Made by a program: the position numbers and the translations under genes. DNA of 64,000 nt, taken from assembly GCA_030737835.1 (NCBI GenBank), contig CM060850.1, forward strand, positions 14,452,068 through 14,516,067, read 5' to 3'. The DNA comes from Acorus gramineus (taxonomy: Eukaryota; Streptophyta; Magnoliopsida; Acorales; Acoraceae). This document shows positions 22,808 to 34,847 of this stretch, in pieces. How positions within the stretch are numbered: position 1 is the stretch's first letter; the number at the start of each line of letters is the position of its first letter. Below the pieces are notes generated by a model. That model was not told the DNA's origin. It searched no databases and was given only the letters and a program-made list of their open reading frames with translations.

Positions 22808-24590
22808 AAAAACAACTTAGTGTTGTTTTTTTTTTTTTTAGCCTTATCAAGACATATTGTTATTTATGATGGGAAACAAAGACATGATAATTAAGGATTT
22901 GAAATGGTCTGAACGTCTAACACAAAAACCAAATACAATAATTCCTAACTCAACAATTGAGTTTTATCATATATAATAATCCAACATAATGGAAATAAGT
23001 TGATATAATGACTCATGCTTAAAAATATTAAATCATTCAAAGCAATTAACAGCAATTTAGATAGACACATAAACTATTTTGGGATTTTAATTTATGACTA
23101 TTCTAATAATAGATAATTATATTAGTGGAATAAATGATTTATGTTTGATTGTATTTTTAGTTATTTTCGTTGGAAAATGTAATAATGAAGTTTTTTATTT
23201 TGATTGACCACATACAAGTTATAGATTAAATGCAAAGAAGACATGAATAATGATTTTTAAAATGTAAAAAAATGAGTTGACATATGAGTCATTGATTTAT
23301 AAGAGATGATGACCGTTGATTCGATATATAGACTCCTTTATAATAGTGGAATAAATTAGATGAAATAACAAAAATCTAGGGTTACCTGGAATACAAATAT
23401 CAAATTAATATTCACTTATTCTGGTATACCTATACCCATCTATGCTTTAACAAACAACTTTTTAGACACGGTCTCCTCTTATTCTCTCTTATTTACCCTT
23501 TATTCCACTACCCAAATAGCATCTTAAAGTAATCCACTAGACGAGATAAAGAGCAACATGAGATAAATCATAGATCAGTGAATAATGGTCTACATGTACT
23601 CATCTCATCATATAATTAGGAGAAATTAATTCTAAATATTTTTCTTAATCATATATTCTTTAGGTCCCTAGATTTTTTTAATCATACGAAAAAACCTCTA
23701 AATTCACTATTACATTTTTTTTTAGGTTTTTATTTTTAAGTCCCCACAAACTATCATATTTAGTGATCGATCCCTCACTTCTTTGTATTTGAGTTTTAGT
23801 CCACAAAATTAAAAAATAATTCCTTTTTAGTCCCTAATAGGAACCTATAGATAAAAATTTTTTTTTTTGTTAGTCCCTGATTTTATTTTTCCTAGATCCT
23901 TCTACCCAAACACTGTCAGAATGTGTTTTTTCTCCCGAAAATGTCTTAAAATTAATAATGCGTACGATGTACAACGGTGAATAATAATAGTGTATGATTT
24001 TACTATAAATGACTTATAAACCCTATAAAGCTTTAGTCAGAGGGTAAAATGATTATTCACAGGCGAATTTTTATATTTTTAATGTATTATAAGATATTTT
24101 TAATATGTTGTGTTTTAAATTAAAGTTAACTAAATAAAATATTGATAAAAAAGATTTTCATCAATCAACAAAAAAAAAAAAAAATTAATTCATAAAGTTA
24201 TTTGTTTTCATTGAGAAATATGAATTTTAAAAAAAAAGTGAGAGGTATAGATTTCCCACCGTTCAGAAGAAGAGGTTATATGAATTTTTTTCATATATTA
24301 TTTTACATGTAATTGACGAGATTACGTCAGAGGATATGAAAATGACTATTTGTGACTGGACAAAAATCGGTTTCAATTTCTGTTTCCTTGCGAGAAGGAG
24401 ATTAAATAGACAGGATATGATACTAGCAATTGAAGATTTTGAAAAGATAGAAATGGAATCAAAAGGACATTTTATCATTTTTAATCTTATCCATTACTTG
24501 TTGGCATCAACAAATAAGACAAGACATGCACTCGGAAAAAGGAAAATGTGTTGGCCTTCTTTGTTGGCAAGTGAGTTTGGATTTATATAA
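22808..24590 (+). repeat. AT-rich flank paralogous to DNA downstream of chitinase gene 2
   Basis: Ordered matches to 34180-38850 include TTATTTATGATGG, GGATTTGAAATGG, TTGAGTTTTATCATAT, GTAATCCACTAGACGAGATA and TTTCCTTGCGAGAAG, then GATAGAAATGGAATCAAA at 24447, which matches 38769. No gene is seen. Read with 13188-13550, it is the continuation of the chitinase 3' flank, pushed about 9 kb away by insertions. Confidence 0.75.
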
Positions 24591-25675
24591 ATCTGATTTT
24601 TAAATCATCCTTGTGGTAAAATGAGTGGTTAACATGTTTATGGAGCGATGAACTCAAAAAAATTTACTTTTAATTTTTTTACATAATTACAAAAAAATCG
24701 CCTGGTATAAATGATGTTTTTACTGGAGTTGGATATCGAGAAGATCTTCAAAAGTTTTTTCTATGCCACAATATAAGTTTATTTTTTCATTTTTTCTACT
24801 TTTAGGCCCTCAAAATTACGTTTTTGCTATTTTTAGTAACTTTTTAGATTGAATATCTTTATCATAACAACTCAGATTTGATTTCAATCGATTCTGATGA
24901 TCACCTAGGATCTTGTAGATGTAGTTAAAACAAACATTCGTTTTTACTCTTTTTAGTGTTCTTTAATTAATATAAAAGGGACGGCTTGTAATCTAGGATT
25001 TATAACTTTTTGTTAGTATATTTTTTAGTTTTATTTTTCTTTTGGGAATTAACGCAGCGTGAAACTGATAAAAAGATCCAACCAGCGTTGAGATCTCATA
25101 AACTCCTTGAATCCACAAGGAATCCTTGAATCCACAAGGAAGAAAGCCCCAAAAGAGAGGAAATTCGAAATATTATTGATAAAAAACTGTTAACCCTATA
25201 TTACAAGTCTGCTATTTATACTAATAACATAAAATTAAAAATTTACTAAAAATAGTAAATTTCGAAAACTAATTTTTCTGATTCTATGAGATCCTCAATG
25301 ATCATAGGAATTGATAGAAATCAATTTCGATCTGTTATGATTGAGATATCACAAATCTAAAACTTACTAAAAATAGTAAAATCGCTAATTTAAAGGCCTA
25401 AACGAATTAATTTTTGAAAAATAAGAATTGTTAGTTGTATAACAACTAACCCAGAAGATCTCCTCGATATATTTCACCATGTAAAATTTCGTGCGATTCC
25501 GAGATCGTGACCATTGATTTGTAATTTATCTGATGGACCTCTTTTGGTGCTCCCATCTGCATATTCTGTCCTACATCAATTGTGTGATTGTTGAAGAATA
25601 TCAATGCTTGTTGGATCTTTGTTTAGTTCTTCGCTGCGTTAGGTAGTATTAGAGAGGATTTGCCTAGCTTTGATG
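24591..25675. other. AT-rich stretch before the gypsy remnant
   Basis: No gene is supported. A 19-base unit TCCTTGAATCCACAAGGAA occurs twice in tandem near 25101-25141. The segment about 25040-25640 could be the leader or LTR of the following gypsy element, but I found no second LTR to prove it. Confidence 0.45.
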
Positions 25676-27367
25676 CCAAATAACGAAGGGGAAAACAACC
25701 AATCTGATGACGCTGGTCATGGATTGGGGGATCTATGGAAGGCGGTAGAGGAATAATGCAATCAAATGCGAGAGATTCGAGCGACGATCGTTGGCTTGAA
25801 CCTGAATGCCAATAACAAGCATCTTGAAGGTGATATGAGAGGCGTTGAGGGAGTTGCCCAAGGCTGACCTATTGCTCAGAACGTCATTCAACATCTTCCT
25901 CATTATCAACCTAATGATGAGGAAGAATCGGGGACAAAGGTAATGGATTTAATGTATATCAGCTGAGGGGATGGCGTATGGAATACAATGATTACCAATT
26001 GAAGGAGGGGATATTCCTTATTTCAATGGTAATATGAAGATCGAGAATTTCCTCGATTGGATCTCACAGGTCGAAAGATTCTTTGAGATGATTGAGATTT
26101 CAGAGGAGAAGATGATAAAATTGGTGGCTTTTCAATTAAAGAGCGGTGCCGCCTTTTGGTGGGATCAACTCCAGAAAACTTAGTTGCGACAAGGGAAGGC
26201 TCTTATTCATATATGGAGAAGGATGAAACAACTTCTCATGGATTGATTTCTACCACCAGATTATGAACAATATCTATTCCAATTATATCGAAATTGTCGC
26301 CAAGGTAATCATTCAGTATTTAACAACACTGTTGAGTTTTTATGGATTTCAGATATAAAAAACATCACAGTGACTGAGGGACAACGAGTGGCCCGATACC
26401 TTAACGGGTTGAAGCCTTGGATCCAAGATCGGATTTGCTTACAAGTGGTGTGGACCATCGAAGATGCCAATAACATGGCTCTGAAAGCAGAACTCATGGA
26501 CCAAAAGACGGGGAGTTCTTTGAACTTTCGCAAAAGCAACCTAGAATTTGTCCCTTCCTTTGACAAAAGAAAAGGTGTGGCATCTCAAACTCCATATAAT
26601 TAGATAAGAATCCAAAGAATACCATTCAAGGGCGTGAATAGTGAACCAGATGTTGTCAATCAAACAACTGCCCCAACAAATCGTACTGCGCCAAAGAATC
26701 CAAATCCATGTACTAGACTTGCACATGCAATTGCTATCGGAGTGGGAAGCTAGGACATAGGTCTAATGTGTGTCCAAAACGCAAGACTGTTAGAAGAGGG
26801 CGACAATGATGATGCAAAATATGAAGAATTTGATCAAGATCTTGCATATGATGGTGTTGAGTTTGCGAAGGAAGACGGAGATCGAGTCAGCCTCGTCGTA
26901 GAATGATTATTGTATTCTCTGAGACATGAGGAATCCAATCAAGGACACTCTATTTTCAGATCTTGTTGTACCATCAATATGAAGGTCTGCGATTTGATCG
27001 TGGATAGTGGAAGCTGCAAAAACCTTGTGGCGAAGAAGCTGATGGTTCACATGAAGTTGCCAACAGAAAAACATCATACCCCCTATTCTATAGGCTAGAT
27101 CAAAAAAGGACTGACAGTGAAGGTAACAGAAATTTGTAGAGTTCCTATTCTATTGGCAAATATTATTAAGATGAAGTGTTTTGTGATGTGGTGGACATGG
27201 ATGCTAGCCATATCTTATTAAAGAGGCCCTGACAATATGATATTGATATCACTTATGGAGGACGAGACAACACTTATATGTTCATTTGGAAGTCACACAA
27301 AATTGAAATGGCCCCCTCAGAATAGCAACCAGCCAACAAAGTCCCTAAAATCAATGGTCAACTACTA
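25676..27367 (+). pseudogene. Ty3/gypsy gag-protease pseudogene
   Basis: The gag part is recognisable by [63 protein letters not shown] and RVARYLNGLKPWIQD. The aspartic protease part is recognisable by [20 protein letters not shown] near 26980-27050. The usual Asp-Ser-Gly reads DSGSC. Several stops (after LQKT and after LLMD, for example) and frameshifts break it. It stops at the LTR inserted at 27373 and resumes at 28752. A chromodomain cannot be assessed because the 3' half is missing. Confidence 0.85.
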
Positions 27368-27372
27368 TTGAT

Positions 27373-28751
27373 TGTAGATACCTCAATTTTAACCGTCCAA
27401 AAAGAAGACATTTACTTCCAGTAACATTTTTAAATGACCACTTTTTGATCAAATAGAAAACTACTTTAGAGAATTAGAGGAGAAAAGAAAAAGAAAACCT
27501 GAACCAATACTTAGAAAATTTAATGGCCAGAAATAAGTCGGCTACTCCAAAGTAGCCGCCCCTCCTCTAACGGCTAGAACCAACAAACCGCCCCCAACCA
27601 CTTCCCTTAGATGGGACATAAAGTTGGCATTAAATACTGATCATTGCTGTAGTTTGTTCCAATTAGCCGCCCCTTCTCTGACGGTTCAACCTTAGTAACC
27701 GCCTCAAGCCACCGCTTGTCAAAGATTGGGCGTTTGGCAGGTCATTACACCAGCGACATATTTTAACTAGCCGCCCCTCCTTGGGCGGATAATTACAACT
27801 AGTCGGCCCTGTCCGACGGCTGCATTAGGGTAACCAGCTCTCACCTGGATACATCTATAAAGTATAAATCAACTTTACTTAAAGTGTGAAGTTACTTAGC
27901 CTCACTCTCTTATCCAACCCACGCTATTACCCAATGGACCATTGAGTGCGTCTTTTTGCAATCATGGTTACTTAGCCTCACCCTCTTATCCAACCCATTC
28001 TATTGTCCAAGGGATACTCCTATGCATCTTTTCTACTATAAAAGTGAGGGGTGGGGGTGAGAAAGAAGAAGGTGGAGAATTTCATTCCAAAGTGTATGTT
28101 AGAGAAAGAGAGAGAGAGAGAGAGGGTGAGAGAGCCTTAGTTGAGAGAAAAGAAAAACCATTTTTCACTAAATTCCACTCTCCATAAACCCCCCCTCTAA
28201 CCATTGTCCTAAACCTCTCTTAGCCCTAGCCAAATAAATCCAAATTCCTACCTAGGTGCTGCCCAAATCAAGAAGAAGAAACCTCCATCACCACTTTCAA
28301 TCCTCACTACCACCACCCTAGCCAAGCCAAAACACTTCCCTACCTAGTTTCTACCCAAATCCAAAAAACCAAGAACCGGGTACCAGGCAGCTAGTCAAAA
28401 CCAGCTATCGGACTCAGACAGCTAGGTTCAAGTAGCCGGTTTACCCTCCCTCCCATGTGTCAGCAGCCCCTTTTTCAAGTTCTTATCTAACAGAAAGGAT
28501 TCCCCGTTTTCACCTCTGTGTGCGGCAGGCCGTAGCTCAGAGAGGAGAACCCACCCAATTTCCCCACGAGGGGATCAACATCAACACCAACTTTTCCTGC
28601 TTTTTGAGAAAGCAAGTGGCGATTACAACAAACTCCGTCTTTCTGAGAAGCTGTTGGGTTGCTTAGAAACGACTCTCCAGGCGGTGATCTGATCAGTCGC
28701 AAGACAGACCAGGACCATGTTCGTAGAACCCCCAAGTTTTACATAACGACA
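27373..28751 (+). mobile_element. Solo LTR of the TGTAGATACC family, copy H
   Basis: It begins TGTAGATACCTCAATTTT and ends ACATAACGACA. The flanks are TTGAT (27368-27372) and TTGAC (28752-28756), a 5-bp duplication with one mismatch. It is 1379 bp long with no internal domain. It contains GGCGGCTAGTT/AACTAGCCGCCC-type palindromic words and a (GA)n run at about 28103-28125. It sits inside gypsy pol. Confidence 0.87.
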
Positions 28752-29115
28752 TTGACGTTCACCAAGTCCGAAACAAAGTGCATGGCAAATGTAAAGAAAG
28801 CGAAGGAAGTCTATTGTATGGTTGTTAGGGCTCTTTTGGTGGAGGGACAAGAAGAAAATCCAGTGGTGATGGCCCCCAACATAAATCATTAATGGAGGAT
28901 TTCAAAGAACTCATTTTTAAAGAGTAGCCTAATAAGCTACCACCATTGAAAGATATTCAGTATCACATGTATCTTATCCCTGGGGCAAGTTTGCCTAATC
29001 TACCACACTATCAAATAAGTCCAAAGGAGCATGAGATTTTGAGAGAGCAAATAAAAGGCTTGTAACGAAGGGGTTCATCCCTGAGAGCATGAGTCCCTGT
29101 GATGTTCCAATCTTC
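28752..29115 (+). pseudogene. Ty3/gypsy pol fragment (protease to reverse transcriptase N-terminus)
   Basis: Downstream of the inserted LTR the gypsy reading resumes as KSETKCMANVKKAKEVYCMVV, then [39 protein letters not shown] and GFIPESMSPCDVPIF after correcting stops. This is the linker and N-terminal part of gypsy reverse transcriptase. The catalytic YXDD region is absent. After about 29115 no gypsy protein can be followed. Confidence 0.8.
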
Positions 29116-29713
29116 CTGTAACTGACATTTGAAAAAATAATGCATATAAGTCCAAAATAACATCAAAACTCCAAAAGTCCTCCAAAAAACAAATTTAAAA
29201 TATAAAAAACTAGATTCAAAGAAAAAATTGTAAAGCCAACGCATCATATGGTGCCAGATTTAACGTCAAACACCAAATTTAAGAAAAAAATTATAACAAA
29301 TACAGAAACAAACAAATAAATAAAATCACATATGAATCAACAAACATTGAAATCAATAGCCAAATAGATCAACTGTGATTTCCAATCAAGTCAGATCTAA
29401 AAAAGTTCTCCCAAAAAATAATTACTGGTTGAAAAACCTCCAAAAGACTATCGATTATTCAACATGATAATTGAGGAGTTGATTCAATTATTGATTGACG
29501 ATTTAATTGTGATAAGCCCCAAAAAAAAAAACACAATTGAATGTACTCCACGTACGGTTCCATATGAGGTAATCCTAACCGTCCTATAATTATGGTGAGG
29601 AGTTACCCAAATTGGCTTCAAGACCATATTCAATATTACCACCTATGCCACCCTATGGGGCTTGCATGAGGCCTATGCAATGGGATTCATGAATCATTAT
29701 TCTATGTGGAAAC
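29116..29713. other. AT-rich spacer
   Basis: Short decayed matches to pol-like sequence may continue near 29440-29640, but no frame is convincing. The last five bases GAAAC are the target duplication of the following element. Confidence 0.45.
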
Positions 29714-30234
29714 TGTTGAGATTATGTCTCGATTCGTTGTATCACATCGGATGGCCATTATGAAACCATATTAGGTTGGACACCTAATGAGTTGAATATT
29801 ATTTAAGATTTGATCTTAATTAATATTTAAAGTGAATCTCCTAAAATAGGAAACAATATTTGTTTGTTAATTAGGAGAGTGAATATCTCCTAATTAATGG
29901 AACAATATTTGTTTGTTAATTGAGAGATTACTTGGGGAGGAAGTTATTTATCTCTATAAATATCTTCTAGGGTTTCATGGCAAGGCAAGGCAATGTATAC
30001 AATGTAGAGATCCTAAGGGAAGGTTGAGAGGGTTCTAAGAGAGGGTAACTCTATGAGAGAGTTTGTGAGTCTCTTAATGTATCTCAACTATCAAAGTGGA
30101 TTATCTGTTTTTGCCCCGTGGATGTAGGCCTAGGCTGAACCACGTATATCTTGTGTTCTTCGCGTGATGTGATATTTCGTTCTTGTGTTCGATCTCGTGT
30201 TTGTTGGTGGCTTCCGCGAATAACCTTCCCAACA
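29714..30234 (+). repeat. 5' LTR of the TRIM-like element
   Basis: It begins TGTTGAGATTATGTC and ends CTTCCCAACA. It differs from the 3' LTR at roughly a dozen positions, about half of them in the first 25 bases. Confidence 0.92.
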
Positions 30235-30235
30235 G

Positions 30236-30247
30236 TGGTATCAGAGC
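30236..30247 (+). other. Primer binding site (initiator Met-tRNA type)
   Basis: TGGTATCAGAGC lies two bases after the 5' LTR. It matches the standard plant copia primer site complementary to the 3' end of initiator methionine tRNA. Confidence 0.88.
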
Positions 30248-31158
30248 TCCAGGTTCCGACCTAGGAGGACGAGATTTGAAGAACGATGATCAATGACGAC
30301 ACGGGTCGATGAATCCATACCATCGACGGATGTATTGTTGGAAACTCCAACAACGGTGTGTCGTACATGGTTTCATGCGAAGAAGAAGAAAAAAAAATCA
30401 TGCAAGGTTGCATGGAGCTTTCGGTGGTGGATGAGGCATATCTATTCAGGTGTGCAATGATAATACCAATTTGTTGCAGGTCCAAGATCCACCGAGAAGC
30501 AGACGTGCAAAGACGCTCGGGGTGCAAAGTTCGCAGTGACACGCGGAGGCACGCGGGCGAATCACTTGAAGCGTGGGTGTGGAGTTCATACAGAAGAAGA
30601 TGGAACAGTGCAACACGGTCTAAGGCGTTCTGAACCGGGTATGGGAGGAGCAGCCCCATGTGGTTCGGTTAAAAGAGCGAGTCTAGCCATCTCGTGAGCG
30701 CGTGTGTGGCATGTTCAAGGTGGAGGTAAGATCCAGATCTTCTTCGGAGATCCACAAGGAGCGTCGAATAGATGCATGTGAAATCAAGTCATGGCATTGA
30801 CTTAAGGATGTGCGATTATTGAGTCTCACTCAGGGGTTGATCCATGATAAGGTGAGCGCAGGCTTATGGATCCAACAAAATTGGGCGGTGCAGACGTCCG
30901 GAGGAAGAAGTTCCTAAAATCCATTCAAGGTGGAGTTCTGCGGAGCGGGTCTAGTGCACAAAAAGACTCGTGATAGCCACTTGAAGGCTGGTGAGGCTCA
31001 AGGAAGTCGGAGACCACTTGATTGCAGCTGGAGGTGCATGGTTGCTCGCGCGGTCATGCTTCAGGGACGACATGGAGCAAGGTGGAGACATCAACGGAAA
31101 ATCTTCTAAGGGGTTCGAGGAAGTCTGAGCTTATCGGATACGAGCCAAGGTGGAGATT

Positions 31159-31680
31159 TTTTGGGATTATGTCACAATCCGGTGTATCACATCGGATGGC
31201 CATTATGAAACCATATTAGGTTGGACACCTAATGAGTTGAATATTATTTAAGATTTGATCTTAATTAATATTTAAAGTGAATCTCCTAAAATAGGAAACA
31301 ATATTTATTTGTTAATTAGGAGAGTGAATATCTCCTAATTAATGGGAACAATATTTGTTTGTTAATTGAGAGATTACTTGGGGAGGAAGTTATTTATCTC
31401 TATAAATATCTTCTAGGGTTTCATGGCAAGGCAAGGCAATGTATACAATGTAGAGATCCTAAGGGAAGGTTGAGAGGGTTATAAGAGAGGGTAACTTTAT
31501 GAGAGAGTTTGTGAGTCTCTTAATGTATCTCAACTATCAAAGTGGATTATCTGTTTTTGCCCCGTGGATGTAGGCCTAGGCCGAACCACGTATATCTTGT
31601 GTTCTTCGCGTGATGTGATATTTCGTTCTTGTGTTCGATCTCGTGTTTGTTGGTGGCTTCCGCGAATAACCTTCCCAACA
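31159..31680 (+). repeat. 3' LTR of the TRIM-like element
   Basis: It begins TTTTGGGATTATGTC, with the second base of the expected TG changed to T, and ends CTTCCCAACA. It is otherwise nearly identical to the 5' LTR. Confidence 0.9.
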
Positions 31681-31685
31681 GAAAC

Positions 31686-32176
31686 ATCCCTAAATTAATG
31701 TTTACACTTTTTGCTATGTTTTGATAGAGAATTAAGTTTTACAAGGTTTATGATTATTTTAGTATAAATAAAGATAAAGTAATTTTTTATTTAGTTGTGT
31801 TTTGAATTATTCTTAATAGTAATTATAATAATAAAGTTTTTGTTATTTAAATAAAATGTGAATAAGGTGTGGATAAAAATTGATAAAATGTGAAAAAATA
31901 ATAACAATTGATTTAACAGTGGACCCACATATTCTTTTGGATTGAATAACCTATAATAACTTAATTACAAGGGTTTACTAGAATCCATATACCACTTAAT
32001 TATTACATACAAATTCTCATTTATTCCAGGACGTAGAGGTACCCTCTCTTATTCCCTTCTATTATACACATATGCCACAACCCAAACGTCACCTCATGTT
32101 TTGTTGGAAAATGGTGACTCACTGACCACAAGAGAGAGAACAAACATGTGTTACACGAATATTTTTATGGAGATAG
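31686..32176. other. Upstream region of chitinase gene 2
   Basis: This is AT-rich DNA with no gene. At about 32138-32180 it carries a block (CAAACATGTGTTACACGAAT) that also occurs in both arms of the inverted duplication at 49230 and 63830. Confidence 0.5.
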
Positions 32177-32224
32177 ACGTGCAAAACAATCAAATCCACA
32201 CAACACACACACTGACTATATATG
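32177..32224 (+). promoter_or_regulatory. Core promoter of chitinase gene 2
   Basis: ACGTGCAAAACA (32177-32188) lies 28 bp before a TATATATG box (32217-32224), which lies 38 bp before the start codon. The motif is identical to that of gene 3 and near-identical to that of gene 1. It contains an ACGT core. Confidence 0.65.
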
Positions 32225-32262
32225 AGGATGACCATACCATACCATTCTCCATAACCAAAACA

Positions 32263-33775
32263 ATGAGGACTCACACAATGAGGATCGTTGTGTTTCTCTT
32301 GTTGACAACATTGGTTGCCAATGCCCAAACACAATGTGGAAAACAGAACGGGGGCGCACTCTGCCCTGGTGACCTCTGCTGCAGCCAGTGGGGTTACTGC
32401 GGTACCACCGATGACTACTGTGGTACCGGCTGCCAGAGCCAGTGCGGAGGCGGTGACGATGGAGACGACGATGGCGACGGCGGCGCTGTGGGTTCTCTCA
32501 TAAGCCGGTCGTTGTTCGAGGAGATGCTGAAGCACCGCAACGATGTGGCTTGCCTCGCCAGGGGATTCTACACCTATGATGATTTCGTGGCCTCCGCGAA
32601 TTCCTTTGATGGGTTCGCGACGACTGGTGATGAAGATACGCGTAAGAGGGAGATCGCGGCTTTTCTTGCTCAGACTTCCCATGAAACCACAGGTAAGTAG
32701 TACATATTTTGCAGCCTCATACATTATGATATTACAGTATATAATACACTATATATCATAGTATATGAAGATTTTTTTTTTAAGAAAAAAATATACTATT
32801 GTATCTCAGTACATACTTCATTTCGTATAACAGTATGTATTTCAATGGGCGAGTGTATATTATCTTAGAGAAAGAAAAACTATAGACTCAAACAGGACCG
32901 CAAACGAGACTGGACATACCATTTTCCTGTTGTTAATTGTTCAACTATTTTATTCTTTCGAATAAAAAAATTTGACCAATTTTGTGACGGTTGTTAATGT
33001 AGATGAATCACAAAAATGATAACATCACTATAAAGATGTGATAGAAAGACATGTCATTTTATGATTAGTCTTTTTGTAATTAGCCTAGACCACCGATTTG
33101 ATTAGATCCTTTGCTATATAATGACTCATGTTTGTATAGGTGGATGGGAGACTGCGCCAGACGGACCCTACGCGTGGGGTTACTGTTTCAAGGAAGAAAT
33201 AAATCCCGCAAGCGATTACTGTGTACCGAGTGTAGAATATCCATGCGTGCCCGGGCAAAAATACTATGGCCGAGGACCCATACAAATCTCCTAGTGAGTG
33301 TGTATGTGTGTGTCATCTGTTATTTGTTATCTTTTCAGTGAGTAACATTTATATTTCTTGATTTATTTTGATCAGCAACTACAATTACGGTCAAGCCGGA
33401 AAGTACTTAGGAATCGACCTCCTCAGCAACCCGGGCTTGGTCGTGGCCAATGGATCCATATCATTCGACACGGCGTTCTGGTTCTGGATGACAACTCAAT
33501 TGCCTAAGCCATCGTGCCACGATGTCATGACAGGGAAGTGGAAACCATCGAATGCTGATGTCGCGGCGGGGCGTTTGGAGGGGTTCGGTCTCACCACCAA
33601 CATCATCAATGGAGGGGTCGAGTGCGGGACCGGACCCAATATGTTTACTAATAACCGCATCGGATTCTACAAGAGGTACTGCGACTTGCTCGGTGTGAGC
33701 TATGGTGACAATTTGGACTGTGACAACATGAGACCTTATTCTCTCATATTGGAGGCAGTCCAGGATATGAAATGA
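32263..33775 (+). CDS. Chitinase gene 2: class I GH19 chitinase, active site intact
   Basis: Exons 32263-32692, 33140-33293 and 33376-33775 (430+154+400 nt) give 327 residues. The start at 32263 is preferred over upstream in-frame ATGs because it follows the TATA box, begins a signal peptide and aligns with gene 1. Domains: signal peptide (1-21), hevein domain with all eight cysteines (22-61), an acidic Gly/Asp linker (62-76) and GH19 (about 78-310), then a tail ending LEAVQDMK that may direct it to the vacuole. Catalytic Glu141 (SHETTGGW) and Glu163 (GYCFKEE) are present, as are Gln192, Ser194 and Asn198 of [14 protein letters not shown]. It should hydrolyse beta-1,4-GlcNAc chains of fungal or arthropod chitin by an inverting mechanism. 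Intron 1 (447 bp) holds an AT-rich MITE-like insert and intron 2 is 82 bp. It is the only one of the three with a complete active site. Confidence 0.95.
32718..32865 (+). mobile_element. AT-rich MITE-like repeat in intron 1 of chitinase gene 2
   Basis: The word ATATACTATTGTATCTCAGT with flanking TATACTTCAT and AGTATATGAAG recurs at about 37185-37355 (same strand), at about 60765-60905 (reverse) and more weakly at about 36476-36600 (reverse). I could not fix its ends. Confidence 0.6.
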
Positions 33776-34170
33776 TTTGCTGGGGCTCACTTTGGGGTGA
33801 TCCTATATGGGCAATCTGTTGGCATCATGTATGTGGTATGTGAGTATCTATATATAAGACTATAAGTCATGAATGTATCAAAAATAAGAGGTGATCTACC
33901 TTTATTTGGTACTTTATCTGGGCAATTTGTTGCCATCATGTATGTGGTATGTCAGTATCTATGTAAGTCATGCATGTATCAAAAATAAGAGGTGGCTTCT
34001 TGTTCTATTGTTTGTATTTGTAAATGTTTGGGATATGAGACAATATTCCGGGAGGGACTATCTTTAGAAAATGATATTGAAAGATATTTTAATTCAATTC
34101 TAGTCATCCCATGATATTATTATGAGGGTTTGTTATATCCCATTGGATATGACAAGCAAATTTTATAAAT
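33776..34170 (+). repeat. 3' flank of chitinase gene 2 with tandem duplication
   Basis: A unit of about 110-120 bp is present twice, at about 33810-33900 and 33918-34000. Both copies run from TGGGCAAT(C/T)TGTTG(G/C)CATCATG through GGTATGT(G/C)AGTATCTAT to TGTATCAAAAATAAGAGGTG. Each has its own potential polyadenylation region (AAAAATAAG). Gene 1 has one copy. After it, the flank matches gene 1 to about 34170. Confidence 0.8.
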
Positions 34171-34179
34171 ATATTATAA

Positions 34180-34690
34180 AACAGCTTAGTTTTTTTGTTA
34201 TTAAGCCCTGTCAAGGCAAATTTGTTATTTATGATGGAAATCAAAGAGGGATAAGGATTTGAAATGGACTTTAAAGCAAATACAATAATCTCTAACCAGG
34301 ACGTTTGAGTTTTATCATATAATTAAAAGTCTATGACAATGTGACATAATGAAAATAACAAGAAATAATGACTCATGATTAGTTACCCCAAATTATTTAT
34401 GGCAAATAAAGTAATCCACTAGACGAGATAAAGAGCAACACGAGATACATCATAGATTATTAGTGAATAATGGTCCACATGTACTCATCATATAATTAAG
34501 GAGAAAATAATTTCAAATATTTTCTTAATCATTTATTTTTTGGATTTATAGATTTTTTTTAGCATATGAAAATACCCTCCAATTAGCATCCTTTTATCCA
34601 AATATTGTCAGCATGTGTTTTTTTCTTTTTAAAATGTCGAAAATTTAATAGTATATACAATGTACAAGGGTTGATGACAGTGTACAAGCA
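34180..34690 (+). repeat. AT-rich flank paralogous to 22808-23990
   Basis: This is the gene 2-side counterpart of 22808-23990, with the same ordered words (TTATTTATGATGG, TTTGAGTTTTATCATAT, GTAATCCACTAGACGAGATA, ATTGTCAGCATGTGTTTTT). No gene is seen. Confidence 0.75.
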
Positions 34691-34847
34691 TCCGTAAAGG
34701 AAGTTTGTTGTTTAATTAATTTATTTAAATGTGATTAATTTATTTAAATGCGTACACAGATGCATAACAATTTACAAATTTACATAATAATACACATAAA
34801 TGAATACCCCAATGTATGAACGTCCCGAATACATTTGATCCAAAAAA

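Larger units (their letters stand above)
29714..31680 (+). mobile_element. Complete small non-autonomous LTR retrotransposon (TRIM-like)
   Basis: Two direct LTRs (29714-30234 and 31159-31680) bound a 924-bp internal region. A primer binding site follows the first LTR, and a purine-rich AAGGTGGAGAT precedes the second. GAAAC flanks both sides (29709-29713 and 31681-31685). The internal region carries no gag, protease, integrase or reverse transcriptase. At 1967 bp it is larger than a typical TRIM, mainly because of its 521-bp LTRs. The copia-type primer site and TGTTG...CAACA ends suggest it is mobilised by a copia element. Confidence 0.93.

Noticed and set aside
30261..30659. Frames in the internal region of the TRIM-like element as gag
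   Set aside because: Too short, no gag or zinc-knuckle motif, and both strands are open in overlapping stretches.
32101..32262. N-terminal extension of chitinase gene 2 from upstream in-frame ATGs
   Set aside because: It would place the TATA box inside the coding region and bury the signal peptide. The start at 32263 aligns with gene 1.
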